A DNA stretch of 64,000 bases, from positions 62,001 through 126,000 of the forward strand of contig CAKZQC010000001.1 in assembly GCA_937139495.1 (NCBI GenBank), read 5' to 3'. The position numbers were made by a program, and so were the translations under genes. This DNA comes from an uncultured Saprospiraceae bacterium. GTDB taxonomy: Bacteria > Bacteroidota > Bacteroidia > Chitinophagales > Saprospiraceae. The notes beneath the pieces were generated by a model that worked only from the letters and a program-made list of their open reading frames with translations, made no database searches and was not told where the DNA came from. Below are positions 7,941-17,809 of the stretch, piece after piece (positions within the stretch are counted from its first letter, which is position 1; every line of letters begins with the position of its first letter).

Positions 7941-10900
7941 TTATCTAATCTTAAATAACACGGGATCGGTTACGTTATTTTCGCCACGAGTGGTAGGGTG
8001 TTGCTTTCCTTCTGTTAGCAAATCTACCTGTGTCATTACATAAGATTTTATTTCTGAAACACGTACCAAACCATCTCGATTGAGGTCAGCATTACCCGAC
8101 TGCAAACCCTCCAAGAAAGCATAGGTAAATACACCATTGTTCCAGTCGTCGGACTCCAAGGCAAACTCAAAACCACCAGCAGCCGAAATAACGGTCGCTC
8201 CTGTACCAATTGCCAAATCATTGAAGAGCGTTTTCATGTAAGCAAACGAATTTTTGAGCCCTGTTTTGGGGCGAATCATTGTTGTTCCTGATTTGTTGTT
8301 GACATGGACATTGGTCGAAGCAGGGACAAGCCGTTGGATACTCGCTACATCTTCTGTATCAACTTCGCCAGAGTGGCAAGCGTCAATCAGTACCAACCGA
8401 TTTCTACAAGTCAAGTTGTCGAGTAGGTCACTGATTGCCTCGTAGGGCAATCCCGCACTGGCAGGATCATCAAAATCGGTGTCGTACATCGCCAAATAAT
8501 AATTGAGGTCGGTATCTAGCAAGCCATGCGAAGAAATATAAATCAATACTTGATCTTCTAGCGTGGCTGTCGCCAAAAACTCCGTTGCTTGGGTGATTAG
8601 GCTAGCTTTTGTTGCTTTTTCGTTGTAATATTCCAATACCTTGACTCGATCAAAATAGTTGGACTTTTTCATTTTTTTTACTAAATCCTGCCCGTCTTTT
8701 TTCGCAAACTTTAGATTGCGTTCTACTTGCTCAAACTCCGAAACCCCCACGGTCAGAATATATAAATTTGGAGCTTTGGGTTGAGGACTAGTATAAGCAA
8801 TCTCAAAGGTTTCTCTCAGACTTTCCAATCCTTTGGAATTGACAACCGATAGCTTCACCAAGTTTTTGCCTGCACTCAACTGAATCGTAATGGTCGTATC
8901 CAACTGATTGCCCGAAAGGGCAATACCCTGAAGCTGCGGTACAGGAACATCATTGATATAGACCAGCAGTCTATCCAAGTTGTAACTAGGGTCATTAGCA
9001 GTCAGTTGTAGTTCCAGCTTATTAGTGTTTACTTGTAATGGCACACTCGTTTTTTGAGCTACCTGAATAGTCGGGAGTGCAATTTCGCCTTCCAAATCTT
9101 CAGGAGTAAACCCTACTTTTTTTAGACGTTTGAGCCAAGCTTTTTCATAAATTTTGGTGCTGTATTTCGATACGCCCAAATCTGCCAGTACTCGATGAGG
9201 TTGATTGAATCGAATGTCAAACTGATCAAAAGTATAAAGCTGTTCTTTGTATCGAAAACCAATTCCTTGGTTTTGTCCTTTGGAAGTTTTGTAGTAATTA
9301 TTGGGCGAAAGAATGATATAATCCAACTGATTATAGGCAATCATGGAAGCATTTAAAGTACATTTTTCCCAATCCCAAATTTTGATAAACCCATCAAGCG
9401 AAGTGGTGTATAATCTGGGTTGCTTGCGGTCAAAAACTACTTTGGTGACATTTCCTGTGTGCCCTTGGAGTGTACAAACAACTGCTTTCGTTTTCCAATC
9501 CCAAACGGTAGTTACAAAATTCAATTGGTTGTGATAACCACCTTGACCCGTCGTAAAGTATTGCCCATCAGGGCTAAATTCGCCACAAAAAAGTACGCCA
9601 TTTTTGCCCGATTTGAATATATCGGATATACTGTCGGTGAGGTAGTCCCAAGCAAACCAGCCAAACTGAAATATCGTATTAGGGTCGCTGTAATCAATTT
9701 GCGTTTTACTAACCAATATTTGATTGGTTTCTGGAACGAAATCAAGCAAATGATCATAACCAATTTGCAATGGCGTACTATTGATAAGTTTGCCAGTAGC
9801 TAGGCTCCAAGCCGAAACAGTACTATTAGTACTCGCCAAGAAATATTGATGATCACGACTAATTTTTGCACTTCCAGGGAACGGTGTATCTTGTGCATCA
9901 AATTCAATTTTCCCAATCCTTTTTTGTTGGTTGACGTCCCAAACAGTCGCATAGAATTCATTATTCATCGGATTTCTGCTATCCAGTTTTACTTCTTGCG
10001 ACACGAGCAACCGACCGTCGTCACTGAGGGTCATATCACGAAGGGTATTTATTCCTTTTGCTTCAAATATAGGCTCTAGCGTATTGCTATTAAACACCGT
10101 AAGTATAGGATAATTATTGTCTTTTTCGGAGATAACCCAAGCCGCAAAACGGCTGCCATCTCGACTGCTACAGCCTGTGCCACTTGTCGGAATAAAGCGT
10201 TCGAGTTCGCCTGTTTTTACATTCCAAATTCGAAGGCCATTGTAGCGATTATACAGCGAGGTAATCAAGTATTTGGAATTGGCACTGATGCCTAGATGAT
10301 TGACCGTCTTGTAGTAGCCCTTCAGTATTCCAGCCTGTTTGCCTGTTTGGGTGTCAAACAACAAAGCTGCTGTCATAACAGTCATTCCTTGGGTTTGTGG
10401 GTCGGTCTGCATGACCATTGCTGCCATACCGATTAGCGTACCATCTTCGCTGAGACTCATGTCTTGTGGAACCGTAATCGTACCTTTTTTAGCAGCTATT
10501 TGAGTATAAGTACCTTTGCCCGAAGGGTTAATTGTATTTTTTATTTTGCCTGTTTGGCAATCATACACCACAATACTGCCACCCATGTTGAGTACAAACA
10601 ATTGGTCTTTATTTTTAGAAAAAAGCAGTTTGATTGGTGTTTCTTTGTAGTCTGCACTTATCTTGATGGTGTGTTTTATGTTTTGGTTCGCTCGCTCCCA
10701 AATCACAATAGTTTTGCTAGTAGCAGTAAAGGCAGCTAGGTATTGATTATCATTACTACTAACGAGGTATTGAAGCAATTCATTTTTTTGCTCCGTTTGT
10801 ACTTCGCCCACTTTTTTTAGCGTCGAATAGTCAATAATATTGATGCTATTGATGAGCGTAGGGTTTGAAACAAACAAATACTTTGCATCTTGCGATAAGT

Positions 10901-11387
10901 GAAATTCTGTGCTTGTTTTGTAGTCAAGTACTGTTTTTTTTCCTGTCAGAATATCCATTTTTATCAACCCCCCATTTACGCCAAGAATTATAGTAGTGGT
11001 ATTGGGTACATAGACAAACTGACCCAACATGATACTGCCCCTAAAATCGGTGCGATAGACCATCTCGCCTGTAATCGGTTGCCAGACAATCAGCTCGCCT
11101 GTACGGGACATACTAACCAAGTATTTGCCATCGCTCGTATATTTCAACTTGGCAGCATCAAAGGTATGCCCATACAATACTCGATATTCTTGCTGCAAGC
11201 TTCTGCTCCAGATACGTATTGTTTTGTCTAGTCCAGCTGTTGCTACAAACTGATTGTTGGGACTAAAGTCCAGACAATTGATTTTGGAAATATGACCATT
11301 GGTCAATACAATTTCTGGTTGGTCTTGTGCCTGTATGGCTATTGCCAATAAGCAAGTAAGCAAGCAACAGTATAAACGTAAAAACAT
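7941..11387 (-). CDS. Secreted WD40-repeat protein with C-terminal caspase (C14) domain
   Basis: About 1148 residues from the ATG at 11387, which gives a signal peptide MFLRLYCCLLTCLLAIAIQA. The first ~700 residues are WD40-type blades ('HISKINCLDFSPNNQFVATA', 'KTIRIWSR', 'VTKVVFDRKQPRLYTTSLDG', 'FIKIWDW'). A beta-rich linker follows. The C-terminal ~290 residues are a caspase-like peptidase beginning 'PNLYILTVGVSEFE'. The catalytic dyad is intact: His in 'YISSHGLLD' (about 954) and Cys in 'LIDACHSGE' (about 1004). Near the end 'ADLNRDGLVRVSEI' looks like an EF-hand/dockerin calcium loop, so calcium control is possible. WD40-caspase proteins are known in multicellular or complex bacteria. Export of such a protein is notable. 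Confidence 0.9.
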   Translation of the reverse strand: MFLRLYCCLLTCLLAIAIQAQDQPEIVLTNGHISKINCLDFSPNNQFVATAGLDKTIRIWSRSLQQEYRVLYGHTFDAAKLKYTSDGKYLVSMSRTGELIVWQPITGEMVYRTDFRGSIMLGQFVYVPNTTTIILGVNGGLIKMDILTGKKTVLDYKTSTEFHLSQDAKYLFVSNPTLINSINIIDYSTLKKVGEVQTEQKNELLQYLVSSNDNQYLAAFTATSKTIVIWERANQNIKHTIKISADYKETPIKLLFSKNKDQLFVLNMGGSIVVYDCQTGKIKNTINPSGKGTYTQIAAKKGTITVPQDMSLSEDGTLIGMAAMVMQTDPQTQGMTVMTAALLFDTQTGKQAGILKGYYKTVNHLGISANSKYLITSLYNRYNGLRIWNVKTGELERFIPTSGTGCSSRDGSRFAAWVISEKDNNYPILTVFNSNTLEPIFEAKGINTLRDMTLSDDGRLLVSQEVKLDSRNPMNNEFYATVWDVNQQKRIGKIEFDAQDTPFPGSAKISRDHQYFLASTNSTVSAWSLATGKLINSTPLQIGYDHLLDFVPETNQILVSKTQIDYSDPNTIFQFGWFAWDYLTDSISDIFKSGKNGVLFCGEFSPDGQYFTTGQGGYHNQLNFVTTVWDWKTKAVVCTLQGHTGNVTKVVFDRKQPRLYTTSLDGFIKIWDWEKCTLNASMIAYNQLDYIILSPNNYYKTSKGQNQGIGFRYKEQLYTFDQFDIRFNQPHRVLADLGVSKYSTKIYEKAWLKRLKKVGFTPEDLEGEIALPTIQVAQKTSVPLQVNTNKLELQLTANDPSYNLDRLLVYINDVPVPQLQGIALSGNQLDTTITIQLSAGKNLVKLSVVNSKGLESLRETFEIAYTSPQPKAPNLYILTVGVSEFEQVERNLKFAKKDGQDLVKKMKKSNYFDRVKVLEYYNEKATKASLITQATEFLATATLEDQVLIYISSHGLLDTDLNYYLAMYDTDFDDPASAGLPYEAISDLLDNLTCRNRLVLIDACHSGEVDTEDVASIQRLVPASTNVHVNNKSGTTMIRPKTGLKNSFAYMKTLFNDLAIGTGATVISAAGGFEFALESDDWNNGVFTYAFLEGLQSGNADLNRDGLVRVSEIKSYVMTQVDLLTEGKQHPTTRGENNVTDPVLFKIR

Positions 11388-11446
11388 AGGACGACTTTTT
11401 TTTTGAGTGCAAACAAGAATAAAAGCATTTTTAGACACGCTCTTAA

Positions 11447-11480
11447 ATAAAAATAGTAGAACCGTTGGCTCTACTATTTT
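11447..11480 (-). terminator. Intrinsic terminator of the mannanase gene
   Basis: AAAATAGTAG pairs with CTACTATTTT across an 11-base loop. On the minus strand a T-rich tail follows, so it ends the transcript from the 12.8-kb gene. Confidence 0.7.
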
Positions 11481-11498
11481 AGATATTATTCAGTGGAG

Positions 11499-12818
11499 TT
11501 AATCCACCAAACCAAATTGCTTATTGTATTTCATAATAATTTTATGCGTGGTTGTGTCAGTATTATAAACCGAATACCAACCCTGATACTCATGTGGCGG
11601 GTCGCCAATCAGATTATCGCCTGTTTGCCAAACCGAGCGAGGCACACGAGGACGACCAAGACCGCCCCACGCCCAAAAATTGCAAGCCTGAAAAGGCGAA
11701 CCTTCCTTGATGTTTTTTGCCATATAGTCAAATATAAACTCGTAATAACCATCTCGATGGGTTACGCTAGAAGTAGCCGCATAGCTCTCTGCATCTCTTG
11801 CAATACCAAATTCTTCTAGCACGAGCGGCATCTTCATTTCTTTAGCTATCGCAATATGTTGGTCAAGGTATTTGAGGGCTTTAGTTTTGGCAGTAGCCAA
11901 GGTCGGCATATTGTGTGGGTCGTACCAACCCCAGTTCTGAATCCAGATATGAGCGGTCAGGTAATCAATATTTTCGCTATGATTACAGATGTAATTTTTG
12001 CGACGATTGCCAGACAAAGACTCGGACTCTGTGCCTTCGCTACCAGTCGAAACCAAATGATGAGGATCCATCTTTTTGATCATTTTGGCAGTTTCTTTTA
12101 TCCAATTGCGGTACGCTTTTTTTCTAGGGCCACTTTTAGGCTCGTTTGCCAACTGCCAAGACATAATTGTTGGGTCAGCGGTATAGGGTTTTTGCGTAAT
12201 CGAATTGGTTCTGCCTACTATTTTGGTGACTACGTCCCAATACATTTTTTTTGCACGGGGATTATGATAAAACTTGTAGGTATAATCCATGTAAATCCCC
12301 CAAGAAATCCCCCCGTCAAGACTAGGATAAGGAATGGGTTTGTCGTTTACCCACGACAAATATTGAGCAAATCCACCTGACCAGTGCCAAAAATCACCAA
12401 GTACCAAAATGCCGTATAAGTTGCGTTTTTGCATTTCTACCAATAGAAAATCTAAGCCTTCCAAGATGGATTCGTTGTACTCATTAGGACTCAATAATAG
12501 CGGTGGCTGCACACGAAAAGGTTCGGATTCGGGTCCTTCCGAAGCGACCATAATACGCAGATTGTTTATTCCCAATGCTTGCAGTTGATCCAATTCTTGG
12601 AGCAACCGAGCTCTGTTTTCGGGTAGTCCCAATTGAGGACCAAACCAAAAATTAGTACCGACATAATTATAAGGTTTGCCATCTATTTTGAATTGAACAC
12701 CATCAACAGTGACAAAGCCAGCTGGAGCATCAGCTTTAGGAGATTTTTTGAGCATCTGTTGCCCTTGTGTTTTGTGGAACCACAGCATAGAAAAAAGTAC
12801 TAAGAGTATATATTTCAT
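11499..12818 (-). CDS. Secreted GH5 family endo-beta-mannanase-like glycosidase
   Basis: A 439-residue enzyme with signal peptide (MKYILLVLFSMLWFHKTQGQ) from the ATG at 12818; the longer frame start at 12881 precedes the signal. The family 5 (subfamily 7-like) TIM barrel shows 'FVTVDGVQFKIDGKPYNYVGTNFW', 'LQALGINNLRIM', the general acid Glu in 'MSWQLANEPKSGP', 'YLTAHIWIQNWGW' and the nucleophile Glu in 'PLVLEEFGIARD'. Such enzymes cleave beta-1,4-mannan outside the cell. It is not next to other polysaccharide genes or a SusCD pair. Confidence 0.9.
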   Translation of the reverse strand: MKYILLVLFSMLWFHKTQGQQMLKKSPKADAPAGFVTVDGVQFKIDGKPYNYVGTNFWFGPQLGLPENRARLLQELDQLQALGINNLRIMVASEGPESEPFRVQPPLLLSPNEYNESILEGLDFLLVEMQKRNLYGILVLGDFWHWSGGFAQYLSWVNDKPIPYPSLDGGISWGIYMDYTYKFYHNPRAKKMYWDVVTKIVGRTNSITQKPYTADPTIMSWQLANEPKSGPRKKAYRNWIKETAKMIKKMDPHHLVSTGSEGTESESLSGNRRKNYICNHSENIDYLTAHIWIQNWGWYDPHNMPTLATAKTKALKYLDQHIAIAKEMKMPLVLEEFGIARDAESYAATSSVTHRDGYYEFIFDYMAKNIKEGSPFQACNFWAWGGLGRPRVPRSVWQTGDNLIGDPPHEYQGWYSVYNTDTTTHKIIMKYNKQFGLVD

Positions 12819-13020
12819 AGAAATTGTTTTATACATTTGAGCAACAAAAATAAGTCCTTTGTAATAGAATTGAGCTATCAAAAGGCTATTTTTTAATTTT
12901 TGTGTTGCTTATACAATCCACTCAGTAAGGTACTCCACCAATAAGGAGATGATTATTTTTTGTAATTTTGTAGCCAATTTAGCCATATTCATTGCGATAG
13001 CACTAAAAAAATAGCCAACC

Positions 13021-13836
13021 GTGAAAAATAAATATCAATTCTTGGAAGTAGCAGACAAGAAACTACATATCAAACAATTGTTCTCTGATGACCCAAAAGC
13101 CAACCAACGCCCAACGATTGTATTTCTACATGAAGGTTTGGGCTGTATTGCCTTATGGAAAGACTTTCCCGAAAGGGTAGTAGCGGCTACAGGCTGCCAT
13201 GTCCTAATTTATGAACGTCAAGGTTATGGATTGTCGGACACACTCGACTTGCCTCGCCCAGACAATTATTTGGAAATAGAAGCGACCAAATACTTGCCGA
13301 AATTGCTGGAACAATTGGACATCAAAAAGCCCATAATAATAGGGCATAGCGATGGCGGAACGATTGCGATACAGTATGCCGCTCAATATCCTACCACGGC
13401 TATTATCTCTTTGGCAGGGCATATTTATGTAGAAGATAAGACAGTGGCGGGAATCGAAGAAGCTCGCGCACGTAGCGAACAGATTATTCCTAAACTAAAA
13501 AAATACCACGGAGACAAAACTGAAACTATCTTTTGGGCGTGGCCCGATACGTGGCTGCAACCGAGCTACAAATTGTGGAATGTAGCCAATATATTGCCAG
13601 CCATTAGCTGTCCTGCACTGATATTGCAAGGCAAACAAGATGAATTTGCAACCGACCAACAAGCCCTAGATATTGCCGAAGGCATACGGACAGAAACCGC
13701 TTGTGTCTTTTTGGACAATTGTGGTCATGTGCCACACGTACAAGCGAAGGAAGTGACCTTGAAGCATTGTATTGATTTTGTGCTAGAGCAATTGAAGCAG
13801 ATAGCGCACCAAACAAAATTGGAAGCAACCAAATAA
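13021..13836 (+). CDS. Alpha/beta hydrolase
   Basis: A 271-residue cytoplasmic alpha/beta hydrolase. The oxyanion region is 'IVFLHEGLGCIALWKDFP', the nucleophile elbow 'IIIGHSDGGTIAIQYA' (Ser near 110), the acid is likely Asp in 'LILQGKQDEFAT', and the histidine is in 'DNCGHVPHVQA'. The start codon is GTG at 13021, preceded by a purine- and A-rich stretch. No ATG nearby gives a better N-terminus. Substrate unknown; the family includes esterases, lactonases and dienelactone-like hydrolases. Confidence 0.88.
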   Translation: MKNKYQFLEVADKKLHIKQLFSDDPKANQRPTIVFLHEGLGCIALWKDFPERVVAATGCHVLIYERQGYGLSDTLDLPRPDNYLEIEATKYLPKLLEQLDIKKPIIIGHSDGGTIAIQYAAQYPTTAIISLAGHIYVEDKTVAGIEEARARSEQIIPKLKKYHGDKTETIFWAWPDTWLQPSYKLWNVANILPAISCPALILQGKQDEFATDQQALDIAEGIRTETACVFLDNCGHVPHVQAKEVTLKHCIDFVLEQLKQIAHQTKLEATK

Positions 13837-13893
13837 TCGTTGTACGAATTAATTGTTTGGTGTGATGAATAAATAACTGTACTTTTGAGCTAA

Positions 13894-14135
13894 TAAAGGT
13901 TATGTAGGTAAATTTCGTATGGTGAAGAAAATATCTTTTTCCGTTTAGGTATTTCTAGTTACAGCGTTTTCAAATACTCGCCAAGCAGCTATGGCTACTT
14001 GTGTCCGCTAGCGGTTCACTCCGTTAAATGTATACTATACATTTACTCTTCGAGTGCACTTGTTCATGCTTTGATTTGCTAAACAAAAAAAATTATCTCT
14101 CCACCTTTATACAAACTCTACCTACATAACCTTTA
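13894..14135. repeat. Possible MITE: 242-bp unit bounded by 17-bp perfect inverted repeats
   Basis: TAAAGGTTATGTAGGTA (13894-13910) is repeated inverted and exact at 14119-14135. Between the arms are further palindromes: CCGCTAGCGG (14005-14014) and a 19-base AAATGTATA-C-TATACATTT (14026-14044). No ORF lies inside. The whole 318-base gap before the ligase gene is essentially this unit. It could be a MITE, or a large regulatory hairpin for the downstream gene. Confidence 0.5.
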
Positions 14136-14154
14136 ATCAATTGGAACAAATAAT

Positions 14155-16860
14155 ATGAGAATAGGAATTTTTTTTGGAGGCACGTCAAGAGAGCGTGAAA
14201 TCTCGTTTGCAGGTGGACGAACGGTGTATGATAATTTGGACAAAAGTTTGTTTGAAGCCGTTCCGATTTTTGTCGATAGCTTAGGCAATCTGATATTGTT
14301 GGATTGGGAATACCTATATAAAGGTACGATTCGTGATTTTTATCCGCCCGTAGGGCTGTTGCCACCATCGAAGCATAATTTTCAAATCTATGTAGAGAGT
14401 CTGCAAAACTTGGAAGAGGGCATACTCGAAGAAGTAATTGAAGCCGTCGGCATACCGATTATATTGGAGCAGTTGCCAGCCTTGATTGACTTTGCCTTTT
14501 TGGCACTGCATGGCAGTTTGGGCGAAGATGGACAGCTACAAGGCGTGTTGGAATACTTGCAATTGCCGTACTCGGGTTCTGGGATTCGGGCGAGCAGTAT
14601 CGGTATGGACAAGTCGTACCAAAAACGATTGATGGAAGCAGGTGGTTTCGATATGCCCAAAATGCACATCGTACAGCGTAAGCATTGGTTGACCAATACC
14701 AACAAAACAGCGGCTACCAAAAGTATAGCCCAACAAATAGGTTTGCCACTAGTGGTGCGTCCTGCCAATCAAGGCTCTTCTATCGGGGTGCAAATTGTGC
14801 ACGATACGGCTACTTTAGCTGCTGCAATTGATACCGCTTTTTTTGTAGAAAAAATAGAAAAAACAACTTGGTTAGCTCAATCACAGACGGAGCAAGTCGA
14901 GTTTTTGCGAACCTTAACAGACATTCGTACAGGGATTGGTTTTCCTTGTCAGGCAATGCACGACGAGTCGGTTTATCAGCATCCAGAAGAATTGTTGAGT
15001 GCCTTGCAGGAGTATTTTGCGGAAGCGAAAAGTACTACAAACGTAATAGAATTACAAGGTTTTCAGTCGGAGCATACCGTTGTGATTGAATCGTTTATAG
15101 CAGGAAGAGAATTTTCTTGTGTGGTCATCAAAGGCGAAGAAGGCGAAGCGATTGCGTTGCCACCGACCGAAATATTGAAAGGCGAAGAGGTTTTTGATTA
15201 TCGCAGCAAGTATTTGGCGGGCTTATCTCGTAAGCTAACGCCTATTGATTTGCCTACGTCAGGCATCGAAGCGATTCGTGCCGAATGTTGCAAATTATTT
15301 GACTATTTGGGTTTCAACACTTATGCTCGAATTGATGGATTTGTGCAGCCTGATGGTACTATTTTTCTGAATGATCCGAATACTACTTCGGGTATGTTAC
15401 CGTCGTCTTTCTTCTTTCATCAAGCTGCCGAAATAGGACTCAATCCATCGCAGTTTTTGACGTATATTATTCGTACTTCGTTGGTCGAACGCATCGAAAC
15501 TTCGACAACCATTGGATTGTATGAACATTTGTTGGCAGAGTTGGACGAAAGTCTAGCCGAACAAAAAAACATGACCGATGATAAGAAAAAAATTGGTGTG
15601 TTTTTGGGTGGATACTCTTCGGAGCGACATATTTCGGTAGAATCAGGACGTAATATCTACGAAAAACTAGCCAGCTCGGACGAATATACACCAGTCCCTA
15701 TTTTTGTGTCGGGCGATAGCGAAAGCCATGCGTTGTATCATATCCCTATCAATCTGCTACTGAAGGATAATGCCGACGATATTCGAGACAAAGTACAAGA
15801 TTATCAAGTACACCCCATTATCAAAACCATACAGGCACAATGTGCCGCTATTGTACAGCGATACACCAAACAGCCGCCTATTTTCAGTCCTGTCAATATC
15901 AGTTATGGGCAGTTGAGCCAGTTGGTTGATGGCGTGTTTATAGCCTTGCATGGGAGACCGGGGGAAGATGGCGAAGTACAAGCTATTTTGCAGCAGCATC
16001 ATATCCCTTACAACGGCTCAGAGTCGAGTTCGGCACAGATTACTATCAATAAATACGATACGCTGCAATTGCTCAAAAAGAATGGTTTGGCAGTGACCGA
16101 CCAACTACTGATAGAGAAGGCTGATTTTGTCAAAAATCCTAGTCAAGCTATTGCGAATGCCGAAAAAGTATTGGATTATCCGCTGATAGCCAAACCTGTA
16201 GATGATGGCTGTAGTTCTGCCGTCAAAAAGATAAAAAATAGCAAAGAATTGGAAGCTTTTTTGGAAGCTTTATTTAGAGATTTGGAAGATGTCAATCCTG
16301 TCAATGCGCAAGTATTGGGCTTGAAGCCAAAGGAAGAGTTTCCTCAAAAAACAGTCGCCTTATTGGAGGCACTTATCGACAAAAAACAAGCAGCTCATTT
16401 CTTGGAAATAACAGGTGGGTTGCTGACTCGATACAATGAAAAAGGCGAAATAGAATACGAAATATTTGAACCATCAGAAGCCTTGGCAAGTGGCGAAATA
16501 TTGTCGCTAGAAGAGAAGTTTTTGGCAGGAGAGGGGCAGAATATTACGCCTGCTCGTTTTGTGCCAACACACGCCAACTGGACACATGAATCTATTGCTA
16601 CACAAGTACGCAGTACGCTAGAGCAAGCCGCAAAAATACTGAATGTAACGGGCTATGCTCGTATTGATGCTTTTGTACGCATTGATGCCACGGGCAAGGC
16701 AGAAACCTTGATTATTGAAGTCAATTCACTACCGGGAATGACTCCTGCTACGTGTATTTTTCATCAATGTGCCTTGAATGGCTACAAGCCGTACGATTTT
16801 ATACAGCATATTTTGGATTTTGGCTGGAGCCGAAATGAACTACAACCCACAACTAAATAA
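14155..16860 (+). CDS. ddl: Tandem fusion of two D-alanine--D-alanine ligase domains
   Basis: A 901-residue protein with two complete ATP-grasp D-Ala-D-Ala ligase units for making the peptidoglycan dipeptide. Unit 1 (about 1-475) opens 'MRIGIFFGGTSREREISFAGG' and has 'FLALHGSLGEDGQLQG' and 'VVRPANQGSSIGV'. Its metal loop is 'LNDPNTTSGM', which differs from the usual E-x-N-T-x-P-G-M. Unit 2 (about 485-901) opens 'KKIGVFLGGYSSERHISVESG', has 'FIALHGRPGEDGEVQA' and keeps a canonical 'IIEVNSLPGMTPATCIFHQ'. Normal Ddl is 300-370 residues. Unit 1 may be regulatory or altered in substrate. The downstream PASTA gene begins 2 bases after its stop, so the two are an operon. Confidence 0.93.
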   Translation: MRIGIFFGGTSREREISFAGGRTVYDNLDKSLFEAVPIFVDSLGNLILLDWEYLYKGTIRDFYPPVGLLPPSKHNFQIYVESLQNLEEGILEEVIEAVGIPIILEQLPALIDFAFLALHGSLGEDGQLQGVLEYLQLPYSGSGIRASSIGMDKSYQKRLMEAGGFDMPKMHIVQRKHWLTNTNKTAATKSIAQQIGLPLVVRPANQGSSIGVQIVHDTATLAAAIDTAFFVEKIEKTTWLAQSQTEQVEFLRTLTDIRTGIGFPCQAMHDESVYQHPEELLSALQEYFAEAKSTTNVIELQGFQSEHTVVIESFIAGREFSCVVIKGEEGEAIALPPTEILKGEEVFDYRSKYLAGLSRKLTPIDLPTSGIEAIRAECCKLFDYLGFNTYARIDGFVQPDGTIFLNDPNTTSGMLPSSFFFHQAAEIGLNPSQFLTYIIRTSLVERIETSTTIGLYEHLLAELDESLAEQKNMTDDKKKIGVFLGGYSSERHISVESGRNIYEKLASSDEYTPVPIFVSGDSESHALYHIPINLLLKDNADDIRDKVQDYQVHPIIKTIQAQCAAIVQRYTKQPPIFSPVNISYGQLSQLVDGVFIALHGRPGEDGEVQAILQQHHIPYNGSESSSAQITINKYDTLQLLKKNGLAVTDQLLIEKADFVKNPSQAIANAEKVLDYPLIAKPVDDGCSSAVKKIKNSKELEAFLEALFRDLEDVNPVNAQVLGLKPKEEFPQKTVALLEALIDKKQAAHFLEITGGLLTRYNEKGEIEYEIFEPSEALASGEILSLEEKFLAGEGQNITPARFVPTHANWTHESIATQVRSTLEQAAKILNVTGYARIDAFVRIDATGKAETLIIEVNSLPGMTPATCIFHQCALNGYKPYDFIQHILDFGWSRNELQPTTK

Positions 16861-16861
16861 T

Positions 16862-17770
16862 ATGAGCAAAGTAAAAACTTTTTTTGGTGATATGTGGACT
16901 CTAAAAGTCACTATTCTGAAACATTTGGTAGCCGTAGCATTGGTCTCGGTCTTGATTGTAGTCGGCATTATGTGGTGGACAAAAATCTACACCAAACACG
17001 GTGAATCTGTAGAAGTGCCTGACCTCAAAAATATGAACATCAAGGATGCTCAAAAACTATTGGGAACAAGAGATTTGCAAATAGAAGTGATTGATTCTAT
17101 CTGTAAAGGAACAGGAAAAGGAGGCGTTATCAAAGACCAAATGCCGAAGGCAAATGCTCGTGTAAAAGAGAGCCGAAAAATCTATATTACGGTCACTCAA
17201 TATACGGATTGTAATGCTACGATTGCGTATAATAATATTATCGGTCGCCCACTAGATTTTGTGCGTAAGCAAATGAAACGTAGTAAAATTAAGATTGGTA
17301 AACTCAAATATATCCCTGGTGGAAAAGCAGAAAACACGGTGACGGAAGTCTATATTGGCAATCGTCCTGTATTCATAGAAGCAGACCCTAGCAAGGGGCA
17401 GGCACCACCTGACGAACCTGTCAAAATCCCACACGGTACAGTCATAGATTTGGTGTTATTGGAAGGAATGGACGCTGAACCAAAGTATATTCCTAAGTTG
17501 AGTTGCAGAAGATTTAGCGAAGCCGAATTTGCGATTACAGGCAGTAAATTTGTGATGGGGACGACGCATTATACAGGGACGGTGAGCGATACGCTGGCTG
17601 CTTGGGTTTGGAAACAACGCCCTGCGGCACACTCTCGTGCCACGATGGGGACAGGGGTCGATATTTGGTTGATGAGCGATAAGCCACAGGGCTGTATTGA
17701 CGAAGAACTAGAAGCGGAACGAGAAAAAATCCGTCAAGATTCGATTAAGAATGCTGTGCAGTATGAGTAG
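16862..17770 (+). CDS. PASTA domain-containing membrane protein
   Basis: About 302 residues from the ATG at 16862 (MSKVKTFFGDMW); the longer frame from 16778 overlaps the ligase gene and is disfavoured. A single transmembrane helix lies near residues 20-42 ('HLVAVALVSVLIVVGIMWW'), then about three PASTA repeats face the periplasm: 'VEVPDLKNMNIKDAQKLLG', 'IIGRPLDFVRKQMKRS', and 'IPKLSCRRFSEAEFAI'. PASTA modules bind peptidoglycan or beta-lactams. There is no kinase domain. The tight coupling to the ligase gene argues for a cell-wall role. Confidence 0.9.
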   Translation: MSKVKTFFGDMWTLKVTILKHLVAVALVSVLIVVGIMWWTKIYTKHGESVEVPDLKNMNIKDAQKLLGTRDLQIEVIDSICKGTGKGGVIKDQMPKANARVKESRKIYITVTQYTDCNATIAYNNIIGRPLDFVRKQMKRSKIKIGKLKYIPGGKAENTVTEVYIGNRPVFIEADPSKGQAPPDEPVKIPHGTVIDLVLLEGMDAEPKYIPKLSCRRFSEAEFAITGSKFVMGTTHYTGTVSDTLAAWVWKQRPAAHSRATMGTGVDIWLMSDKPQGCIDEELEAEREKIRQDSIKNAVQYE

Positions 17771-17809
17771 GTTAAGTTTTGTCTAAGAGCAGGTCTAATA
17801 TCAGAACAC

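Noticed and set aside
11432..11443. TAGACACGCTCT shared with 25838-25849 as an IS remnant
   Set aside because: Only 12 bases match and no inverted ends or transposase are nearby; too weak to call.
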